Shown here piece by piece: positions 1 through 6,900 of a stretch of DNA of 12,171 nt. The notes beneath the pieces are model-generated. The model ran no database searches. It was not told the DNA's origin and saw nothing but the letters and a program-made list of their open reading frames with translations. The translations under genes were made by a program, and so were the position numbers. The first letter of the stretch is position 1. Every line of letters begins with the position of its first letter. Source of the DNA: an uncultured Blautia sp. (GTDB lineage Bacteria > Bacillota > Clostridia > Lachnospirales > Lachnospiraceae). The DNA lies in the NCBI GenBank assembly GCA_934424575.1, contig CAKRXU010000056.1, positions 1 to 12,171 on the forward strand, written 5' to 3'.

Positions 1-58
1 CCGATATTTAGTCTGACGCCTAAAGCGTCTGGAAGCACGTGACTTCAGTCATGTGAGG
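1..58 (+). mobile_element. Putative IS200/IS605-type right end (omega-RNA 3' part)
   Basis: Two stem-loops follow each other: GACGC (15-19) pairs with GCGTC (25-29) across a 5-base loop, and CACGTGAC (36-43) pairs with GTCATGTG (48-55), with one G-T pair, across TTCA. The linker GGAAG and the layout 'GGAAGCACG...CTTCAG...GTGAGG' resemble the right ends of IS200/IS605-family elements that carry tnpB, where this DNA also encodes the 3' scaffold of the TnpB guide RNA. If so, the element lies to the left of the window, its boundary is near base 56-66, and the bases just after it would act as the guide. The tnpB gene itself is not visible, so this rests on hairpin layout and remembered consensus only. 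A plain terminator is the alternative, but there is no T-tract. Confidence 0.55.
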
Positions 59-277
59 ATAGAGTTTTTAATTCACAGGGCAGAAAATGTTGATTATGAT
101 GCCATTGAAACGGTAAAAGTGACAATCAACAAGGAAGAAACATATCAGCTGACCATGCATTTCGCAAGACAGATGAAAGAAAAGGGATTGATTACTGACC
201 CAGAACTGCAGGCAATCGATACAATGATGCGCCAGAAATACCAGCCTATCTTTGTCACATTTATAGAGCAGATATAA
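53..277 (+). CDS. Small SHOCT-like protein next to a serine recombinase, possibly 5'-truncated
   Basis: This 74-residue ORF has no signal peptide or membrane segment. Its C-terminal half reads as two short helices around 'MKEKGLITDPELQAID' and a 'QKYQPIF' tail, which matches the SHOCT-like small proteins often encoded just before large serine recombinases in Clostridia. Their biochemical role is not established. The next gene, a recombinase, starts 51 bases downstream, which fits that pairing. The only in-frame start is a GTG at 53 that lies inside the stem-loop of the preceding element end, and no good ribosome binding site precedes it. The first 10 or so residues (MRIEFLIH) are therefore probably read from insertion-element DNA, and the native start was probably lost. 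The gene may be silent. Confidence 0.55.
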   Translation: MRIEFLIHRAENVDYDAIETVKVTINKEETYQLTMHFARQMKEKGLITDPELQAIDTMMRQKYQPIFVTFIEQI

Positions 278-328
278 GTGGATATATAGCGTTTTTAGAG
301 CGTTAATAGACTAGAGGAGGTTGATACA

Positions 329-715
329 ATGGCAACAATCAGAAAAATCCCGGAGCCAATCCGGGAACTGCCACAGAAAAAGAAAGTGGCAGCTTATGCA
401 AGAATCTCAATGGAAACCGAGCTGATGTTCCATTCATTTTCCGCTCAGGTCAGTCACTACAGCCAGCTAATCCAGAGCAATCCGCAGTGGCAGTATGCCG
501 GAGTTTATGCTGACCGTGGTATTTCCGGTACGGGGACAAAAAAACGTGCAGAGTTCAATCGCATGATCGCAGACTGTGAAGCCGGGAAGATTGATATCAT
601 CCTTGTGAAATCGGTCAGCCGATTCGCAAGGAATACACTGGACTTGCAGCAGACTGTCCGGCACTTAAGGGAACTGGGCATTTCTGTGCGGTTTAAGGAA
701 CAGAACATTGATTGA
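329..715 (+). pseudogene. Truncated large serine recombinase (N-terminal catalytic part only)
   Basis: The 128-residue product matches the N-terminal resolvase/invertase domain of large serine recombinases. 'YARIS' at residues 23-27 gives the nucleophile Ser27, 'GVYADRGISGT' forms the central strand and loop, 'ADCEAGKIDIILVKSVSRFARN' carries the conserved SRFAR arginines, and 'LRELGISVRFKEQNID' follows. A full family member continues with the rest of the catalytic core, a recombinase domain and a zinc-ribbon/coiled-coil, usually to 450-550 residues. Here a TGA stops translation right after Asn-Ile-Asp, and none of the missing domains is found downstream. A good ribosome binding site (GGAGG, 316-320) lies 8 bases before the ATG, so a fragment may still be made, but it lacks DNA-binding parts. 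It is a decayed integrase/transposase of an integrative element, probably once partnered with the small ORF upstream. Confidence 0.85.
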
Positions 716-776
716 TGTTCTGGCATACTTCGTCTCAAAACAGTGAAAGTTTTACAGGCCTTTTTGACCGCATTTC

Positions 777-805
777 TTGAAAAAAACGCTACCTTATGTT
801 ACAAT
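777..805 (+). promoter_or_regulatory. Candidate sigma-A promoter of the surface operon
   Basis: TTGAAA (777-782) and TACAAT (800-805) are separated by exactly 17 bases, and a TG dinucleotide at 797-798 makes an extended -10 (TGTTACAAT). Each hexamer differs from the vegetative consensus by one base. Transcription would start near 812, leaving a leader of about 170 nt before the ATG at 982. It is the only strong promoter-like match in the gap before the operon. Confidence 0.6.
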
Positions 806-906
806 AGTCACCTATATAGACAACGTTGATATTTTGACATAATATTTGAAAGAGAGTCGCTTCACTTTTGAAAACTGGAAAGAAATCAGAATAAAATAGT
901 AAAAAT

Positions 907-949
907 AAGGGATTTAGATAAAAACTGAGTAGTGATATCAAAATCCCTT
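907..949 (+). promoter_or_regulatory. Leader stem-loop followed by a T-run (possible attenuator)
   Basis: AAGGGATTT (907-915) pairs perfectly with AAATCCCTT (941-949) over a 25-base loop, and the 3' arm runs into TTTTT (948-952). It lies downstream of the promoter candidate and about 22 bases before the ribosome binding site of the first operon gene. A stem plus T-run in this position could act as a leaky terminator or attenuator, or protect the 5' end of the transcript. The stem has only three G-C pairs and a large loop, so it is weak as a factor-independent terminator. Confidence 0.35.
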
Positions 950-981
950 TTTGGGGTACAAAGAAATAAAAAGGTGATCGG

Positions 982-2106
982 ATGGCAGACAAAAGAAAAG
1001 ACTGGCAGAAAGAGATTGAAGAGTTATCGCTTGAAGAACTAGGGGAAAAAATTAAAAAAGATAAAAAGAAAGTTGTGCAAAATACGGTATTTATAATAGC
1101 AGCAGCGTTTGCGTTGATTGCACTCTGCATTGCCTGGTTTGTCAGTAATAACCGGGTAAACGGAACTTCTGGAACAGTCAGTGCAAAATATTCGGGGATA
1201 GAGATTGGCTCAAAGGGAAAAGCCGGTGTTCATGATGATCTTTTGAAAACAATAAAAGATGGAATTACCAGGTATTTTCCTAAAGAGAAAGAAGAGCATG
1301 ATACCTCTCAGGGTGGAAGCATAAACTGGATGCTGAGTGAAAACAGTAATATGAATAACTATAAGAATGGAGGAAGCTTCGAGGAGACCACCGGAGCGGA
1401 GTATAGAAAAGAGTACGCCATGGAGCCGGGCACGAAAGGAAAGCTGGATTTTTTTATCAAAACATATGAAGCAGGAGATTTATCTTTGGACTTCTCTCTG
1501 GATATTTCTCCGTTTCATATTGGGCCAGATAATAATCCGGTAACTGTGGAAAATAGCCCTGTGGAAACAGGTCTGCTGAGTGGTCATATCCTGTATTTCC
1601 TGGGAGAAAAACAGCCTGATGGGAAGATGGCATATACATGGATCAAAGACGGAAAATTTAAAATTGAGATACAGAATGCAGTAAAAGATAAAAAATACGA
1701 CTATTCAATTTACTGGGTATGGCCATTGAATCTTTCTACAATACTTCTTAATAAGGGTGACAGTTTTCTGAATGAAAATACCGTGGAATTTGATGATAAA
1801 GACTCCACAGGAAAACTTAGGAATACTATTGTAACAGATATGAAAGAATATCCGAATAAATATTTTTTCAGTTCACTGACAGGACAACCACTTGATACAG
1901 ATTATGCTGAAGTAAAAGAAATTTCAAATATTCATGAAAAAAGTGGGAAGAATAATGATGAATATGACAAACAGCTTTTTGTTGACCTGTCTTCCTATTA
2001 TAATCAGGCTGACATGAAAATAGGAGCAGGGATTTCTTTTGTCACAGCAACTTTAAGATATCTGGGAACAACAAACAAAACGACAGAGGCACAGAATGAG
2101 CGTTAA
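982..2106 (+). CDS. Membrane-targeted surface protein, SipW/TasA-like layout (first subunit)
   Basis: The 374-residue protein starts with a charged cytoplasmic stretch rich in Lys/Glu (residues 4-33, likely an amphipathic helix). One hydrophobic segment follows (about 34-53), ending in 'IAWF', then 'VSNNRVNGTSGTVSA' and 'GIEIGS'. A hydrophobic core, an aromatic motif, a short polar spacer and the start of a beta domain are the layout of SipW-dependent signal peptides in TasA/camelysin-type proteins. The rest (about 70-374) would be extracellular and looks beta-rich, with 'YDYSIYWVWP' near residue 240 and 'SYYNQADMKIGAGISFV' near the C-terminus. No catalytic motif is seen. The ATG is preceded by AAGGTG (971-976) at a spacing of 5. 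Its last 11 bases overlap the next gene, indicating co-translation. Family and function are unknown to me; a fibre or matrix subunit is an inference from layout and context. Confidence 0.8.
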   Translation: MADKRKDWQKEIEELSLEELGEKIKKDKKKVVQNTVFIIAAAFALIALCIAWFVSNNRVNGTSGTVSAKYSGIEIGSKGKAGVHDDLLKTIKDGITRYFPKEKEEHDTSQGGSINWMLSENSNMNNYKNGGSFEETTGAEYRKEYAMEPGTKGKLDFFIKTYEAGDLSLDFSLDISPFHIGPDNNPVTVENSPVETGLLSGHILYFLGEKQPDGKMAYTWIKDGKFKIEIQNAVKDKKYDYSIYWVWPLNLSTILLNKGDSFLNENTVEFDDKDSTGKLRNTIVTDMKEYPNKYFFSSLTGQPLDTDYAEVKEISNIHEKSGKNNDEYDKQLFVDLSSYYNQADMKIGAGISFVTATLRYLGTTNKTTEAQNER

Positions 2107-2824
2107 TACAGATGATAAAAAAAAGAAACGAAAATTGATCTTGTCCGGTGCGGCACTGGTGATTTCAGCTCTGCTTCTGGCAATTTCCTATGCATGGTTC
2201 TGCACACAGAGAGAAATGACCACAGCAGCATGGATCAAGGCACCGATTGTACTTGACATCCGTTCCGGAAATAATCAGGATATCAAATATCTGGATATGG
2301 GAGATATCGAGGTAGGAGAAGGTAAAGCCGGTTCAAAGGATTATGTATTCTGCGTATATGGAAAACCGGTGGATTACTATTCCCTGCAGCTGGCGTATAC
2401 AACGAATATTGCATTTCATTATGATGTGTACAGAGCGAATTTAGTCGAGAATGGATCTGGCGAAGTCACTTTTGAATCCCCGGATAATAAGGCAACCTTT
2501 AATATTACTGACAATCCAGTTATAAGAGGTCTTTCCATGAACGAAATTAAGGCGAACAAGGAATCTCCGGCAAAATACCAGAGCCATGATTTAAGTTATG
2601 GAGATGAAAAAAAAGAAAACATAGTTGCAGGAACTAAAGTGCAGGACAATAATGAACCTCTCTATTTTCTGGCAGAAGAAAATGGGATTAAGGTAATGAA
2701 ACCACGTAATATTATAGAGGGTAAGGAGTTTCTTGATTACTATGTAATCCGTGTGAGCTGGAAAGCGGGAGAAGTTCACGAAGACAAAGAAACAGATATT
2801 GTATACTTAACAGCAAGCAGATAA
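2096..2824 (+). CDS. Membrane-targeted surface protein, SipW/TasA-like layout (second subunit)
   Basis: The 242-residue protein has a Lys-rich N-terminus (residues 8-13), a hydrophobic segment (14-35) ending 'ISYAWF', then 'CTQREMTTAAWIKAPIVLDI' leading into a beta-rich domain. The 'YAWF' turn followed about 18 residues later by a 'VLDI' strand parallels the 'AWF...IEI' layout of the upstream protein and SipW-type substrates. The motif 'SLQLAYTTNIAFHYDVYRA' (about 91-109) and the closing strand 'DYYVIRVSW' (about 215-223) suggest a compact beta-sandwich; no enzyme motif is seen. The ATG lies inside the end of the upstream gene (11-base overlap) with AGAGG at 2085-2089. Two runs of eight adenines lie inside the gene (2117-2124 and 2607-2614), the first at codons 8-10. 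I do not recognise a named family, and its role as a co-assembled surface subunit is inferred. Confidence 0.8.
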   Translation: MSVNTDDKKKKRKLILSGAALVISALLLAISYAWFCTQREMTTAAWIKAPIVLDIRSGNNQDIKYLDMGDIEVGEGKAGSKDYVFCVYGKPVDYYSLQLAYTTNIAFHYDVYRANLVENGSGEVTFESPDNKATFNITDNPVIRGLSMNEIKANKESPAKYQSHDLSYGDEKKENIVAGTKVQDNNEPLYFLAEENGIKVMKPRNIIEGKEFLDYYVIRVSWKAGEVHEDKETDIVYLTASR

Positions 2825-2841
2825 AGGGCATTGCTGCGAAA

Positions 2842-3813
2842 ATGAAAGCAACAGGAAAGGCACGAAGAATGAAAAGGAGAACTCCAAATTTACTGATCAT
2901 TATAAACTGCAGTCTGGCGTGTATGTTTCTTCTGATAGCAGGTTCACTGGCAGCATATACCAGTCTGAGCAATGCAAAAAGAACAATATCCACAGTTGGC
3001 TCAAAGCAGTTGTTTTCCTCGAACATTTTACTTGAGTATGATAAAGACGATGACATACAGAGTAAATTTATGTCGTTTTCTAAAGATACAGAAAGTACAT
3101 TTAAGGTTTCTGTTTGCAATTATGCACAGGATAATCCGGAAAAGTACGCATCAGAAGACATTAACTATACAATAAAGGTTTCTCTTCTGGATCAGAATGG
3201 GAAAAAAGTGACAGATCCGAATGTTTTGTCACGATACAAGTGGAATGATATCTCATTTTCAGACTTAAATGATCCGAAATATACCTTATCAAAGGGGCAG
3301 AAGTCAGAACATATCTATAGCATTACTGTTCCTGCTGGATATATGAAGGGTTATAAAATTAAGATAATCGCAGAATCCGGCAAGAATGGATATCGTAGTC
3401 TGGGAAGAACGATATCTTTTTCGGAAGACGTGGCCTCTTCAGAATGGAAGATTGATTATTTAAATGATGAGCAGGGGCAAGAAGCATATGATCTGGGGTG
3501 TATCAACACCAGGATTACCGGTTCCGAGTATGCAGAACTTACACTGACCTGGGATACTGCACACGTACAGATTGATCCGTGGTTCCTGGAGGATATAAAA
3601 AAATCAACCAATGTTTATATAATCAGTAATAACAACAGCCTGACCTTCAAGGCGGGAGGAGATTCCGGATTCAATCAGTACGATATTACTTTTTACAGAA
3701 CAAACCCGGTCCACAGCGATGATTCCATACCGGAAGACTGGAATGCTATCAAATCTTATATCAGATTAACAAGTGAAAAAATTACAGAATCAGGAAGAAA
3801 GACTAAGAAATAA
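2842..3813 (+). CDS. Membrane-targeted surface protein, SipW/TasA-like layout (third subunit)
   Basis: The 323-residue protein has a basic N-terminus, a hydrophobic segment (about 17-38) ending 'GSLAAYTSLSNAKRTIST', then 'SSNILL'. Of the three it is closest to TasA, whose N-terminus reads 'GTWAAFNDIKSKDATFAS'. The mature part has a motif 'VSVCNYAQDN...INYTIKVSLLDQNG' (about 90-117) and, later, 'ELTLTWDTAHVQIDPWFL' (about 232-249), both typical of beta-strand surface domains. The C-terminus is basic (KTKK) and has no anchor motif. The ATG at 2842 has only a distant AAAGGG (2823-2828, spacing 13). An in-frame ATG at 2869, nine codons later, has AGGAAAGG (2853-2860) at a spacing of 8 and may be the true start; it keeps the whole hydrophobic segment. 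The gene begins 17 bases after the previous stop, and its own stop codon overlaps the next gene's ribosome binding site. Function unknown. Confidence 0.8.
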   Translation: MKATGKARRMKRRTPNLLIIINCSLACMFLLIAGSLAAYTSLSNAKRTISTVGSKQLFSSNILLEYDKDDDIQSKFMSFSKDTESTFKVSVCNYAQDNPEKYASEDINYTIKVSLLDQNGKKVTDPNVLSRYKWNDISFSDLNDPKYTLSKGQKSEHIYSITVPAGYMKGYKIKIIAESGKNGYRSLGRTISFSEDVASSEWKIDYLNDEQGQEAYDLGCINTRITGSEYAELTLTWDTAHVQIDPWFLEDIKKSTNVYIISNNNSLTFKAGGDSGFNQYDITFYRTNPVHSDDSIPEDWNAIKSYIRLTSEKITESGRKTKK

Positions 3814-3818
3814 GGAGG
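3812..3818 (+). promoter_or_regulatory. Near-consensus ribosome binding site of the giant gene
   Basis: AAGGAGG overlaps the TAA stop of the preceding gene (3811-3813) and sits 8 bases before the ATG at 3827. It is the strongest ribosome binding site in the operon. It fixes the start of the giant gene and indicates that it is translated from the same transcript as the three upstream genes. Confidence 0.85.
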
Positions 3819-3826
3819 ATGGACAG

Positions 3827-3910
3827 ATGAAGAGACAGATAAGAAGAATAATTGCGTCCATGCTCACAGTAACAACGGTGCTGTCAAACAGCAATCTGGC
3901 GGTGTTCGCC
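3827..3910 (+). other. Sec signal peptide of the giant protein
   Basis: The segment encodes 28 residues: a basic n-region (KRQIRR), a moderately hydrophobic core (IIASMLTVTTVL), a polar 'SNSNL' stretch, and 'AVFA' before Glu-Glu. Cleavage by ordinary signal peptidase I after Ala28 is expected. This differs from the three upstream proteins, whose hydrophobic segments have the SipW-type layout. Confidence 0.75.
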
Positions 3911-6900
3911 GAAGAAGCCGGAATAGAGTGCCAGTCCGTTATGGTGGAAGAACAGCAGGAAGAAACAGAAGTTTTCGGTGAAGAGTTGCCGGAAGAACAA
4001 CAGGAAGAAACAGAAGCTCCCGGTGAAGAGTTGCCGGAAGAACAGCAGGAAGAAACAGAAGTTTTCGGTGAAGAACTGCCGGAAAATCAGACAGAAGTTT
4101 CGGATGATGACAGCGAGAAAGTAAATCTGACTTTGGAACTGTTGTCAGATGAGGGGACAGACAACGAAACAATACAGACGGTAGATGATCTTGTAAAGTT
4201 ATCAAAAAGTGATGCCCAGACATATCAGGATAAAACAATTACTCTGGCACCCCATGATATGGATGAGTGGGATTTATCCGAGACTGAATTTGCAGGTCTT
4301 GGTTCAGATAAATTCCCTTTTAAAGGAGAAATAGGCTTTTCAGGAAATTATACCGGTTATATTACTTTGGATAAGTCATTGTTTAATGCGATTTCCGGAG
4401 ATGCGAAGATTAACTCAACATTGAATCTGAGAGCAGCTGATAATATGACAGATCCTATTCTGGCGAAAAGCTATGTGCCAGGGGAGAATACGGGTTCTTC
4501 CTCTCAGACCATCCACCTGAATATTGATACAGAAAGCAAAGCTACTACAGAGGAAAATGCTAATTATAGTTCCTTTGGAGGCATCATAGGGACACTTGGA
4601 GAGAATACATCTGTCGCACTGGAGGTCACCAGCATAATACCAAAAGCAAAGACGGCGGTAACTGGGGAAGGAAACAAAGGCTTTTTCTGTAATACCATGA
4701 AAGAAGGTTCTTCATTAAATCTCATTAGTTTTACAGGAAACGCAGATTTTAATGTAACTTCTACAAACCAGGCAGCCGGTGCTCTTGTTGGTTGCATGGC
4801 TGCAAATGCGATCCTGACGGTTGGTACAGAATTTGCATATAGCGGAAGTGTGAACGGGGCACAGAATGCAGGAGGTCTGGTCGGAAGTACAGAAGCCGGT
4901 GCCGAAATCATTCTTCAGGGAAATTATACAGTCAGCGGCAGCATTACATCTGGAAATGGAAATGCCGGTGGACTGATCGGTCTGGCAGAAAATAACCCTG
5001 TCAGCGTAACGGATGGAAAGAAAGTATCTGTTATGAATGCATCTCTTTCTGCAAATGGAACAAGTGGTGCAGCTGGTGGACTATTTGGTTTTGGCACGAT
5101 TTCTCAAGAAAATCTGTCACTGGATTTAGCTGCATATTCTGTTGAGGATGTTACTATCACTTCTGGAAAGTATGCCGGAGGTGTTTTTGGTGTGCTGCAA
5201 AATGGAGCAGAGAGTGGCGGAATACATACCTATACCATTATGAGAGTAAGTAAAAATGCTGCAAATGTCAGTTCTACTGGTAATGGCGTGGAGAATTACG
5301 GTGGCCTGATCGGAAAGTATGAGGCAAAGAACCTGGCTTCTGCATTGGAATTGAAAAACTTACAGATCACCTCTTCTCATAATGGGACGAAAAAAACAGC
5401 ATATGCCGGTGTGATCGCAGAAGTAACTGGAAAAAGCTATGTAAAGATAGATGATCTGGCAGTAGCCGTGAATCAGAAAGTGGAGAATGGCAGTTATTTT
5501 GGCGGCCTTGTGGCAAACTGTTCGGCTGATGATGCTTCTGGCTTCTTTGACATTGGAACGGTAAAGATTTCAAGTGAGAATAATAATACGGTAAATAAAG
5601 ATGGTGCTTCCGGTGGACTGGTTGGGAACCTGCCAGATGGAGTGGTACGCCTTTATGGAAAAACAGATTTATCTGGAATTCAGCCAGGTGGGGAAGGCAG
5701 TCAATATGGACAGTTAGTTGGTAAGCGTGAAACCGCACTGGTCTATGCCGTTGGAACGGGTTCTAATTGCAATGCTGATGGCGGTTGGACTTTGGTGCGT
5801 GATGGCAGCGGCAAGTATATCAGTGATATCGGAAACTGGGGAGAAGTTATTCGGGTAGATGGCAGTACATTAAGCGAGCAGGTCGGCACAGACGGAAATA
5901 CGTCAAATACTTTGCTTACTTATGACAAGGCGGGACATACCGTAACAGTAAAAAAATTTGAACTTGGGAACATTTCAAATGCACAGGATTTCACAGCTCT
6001 TGCCCTGACAACGCAGTGCAGTAATGCGAGAAGAGAAGGTGCTTTACGCCTTTCCGGCAGTGCCGGTTTGGACAGCCAGATATCTCTGACAGCAGACATT
6101 AATCTGGAAAAGACGGGTGTTACCGGTCTTATGCGAGATGATGGTACACAGGATGCATTTACCGGAAAATTGAATGGCGGAAACCATACATTAACATTGG
6201 ATATCGGGGATGTCTATGGTGTGAAGGCAGATGGAAAAACAGAATGTAAGGAATCAGATGCAGGCTGTGGACAGATTTATAATCATTCTTATCTCGGTCT
6301 TTTTGCCAAAACCGGAAATTTGGCAGGTGGTATTTCTAATCTAACCATCAGCGGAAGTATCAACTATGGATTAATCAGTAAGGAGGAAATCTGGGTTGGT
6401 GGTGTGACAGCCCTTCAGGAGAAAGGAACAGCTTCTTATCAGAATGTAACATCGGATCTTGCCATTACCTTTACAGGAAAAACAAGTGGCACAACACAAT
6501 CGAACATGACAACACGTGTCGGAGGATTTGTAGGAGAAGCATCTGGTTCTCCAGCGTTAACGTTTACAAACTGCTGCTGGAAGGGAACAGTTACTGATAA
6601 TGCAACAACTGACAGTGATTGCTACCTTGGTGGCTATGTCGGAAGTATGGACTCAGCAGGCGGTAGTATTACATTAACAAATTCTTCCATTTCTTCCATT
6701 GGAAATGGAAAAAATGCGAAGGCTTCTATTAATACTAAAAAGCAGTCCTGTATTGTGTCAAAAACAGGCGGTATTCTTGCAGTAGCAGAAAATGACAGTA
6801 AAAATAAAATCACGATCACGGTAGATGGTTTTACGATAGATGGTTTTGATATTTCCAGTACTGCAACAGAATCTATAGGAGGATTCCTTGGTTATGACTG

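Larger units (their letters stand above)
716..981 (+). other. 266-bp non-coding stretch: recombinase break and operon leader
   Basis: I see no convincing coding region on either strand. The first bases after the recombinase stop no longer resemble recombinase sequence. The stretch is AT-rich and holds the promoter candidate at 777-805, a putative leader of about 170 nt, and the stem-loop at 907-949. No inverted repeats flank the promoter, so I find no sign of an invertible switch. Confidence 0.7.

Noticed and set aside
716..981. Possible invertible promoter near a recombinase
   Set aside because: I looked for inverted repeats on both sides of the promoter candidate and found none; the recombinase is broken and of the large, non-invertase class.
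982..3813. Type IV pilin or sortase-pilin interpretation of the three small proteins
   Set aside because: No prepilin G/A-F(T/S)LxE cleavage motif, no LPxTG sorting signal and no pilin K motif are seen; the AWF/AAY layout fits SipW-type substrates better.
3939..4238. Long reading frames on the minus strand across the acidic repeats and elsewhere in the giant gene
   Set aside because: They mirror the codon pattern of the continuous + strand frame, have no ribosome binding sites, and encode low-complexity or Leu/His/Ser-rich sequence without family resemblance.
6685..6710. 9-bp inverted repeat with an adjacent 9-bp tandem repeat (TTCTTCCAT twice) inside the giant gene
   Set aside because: It lies in a low-complexity Ser/Ile coding stretch and has no T-run; most likely a chance product of repeated Ser-Ser-Ile codons.
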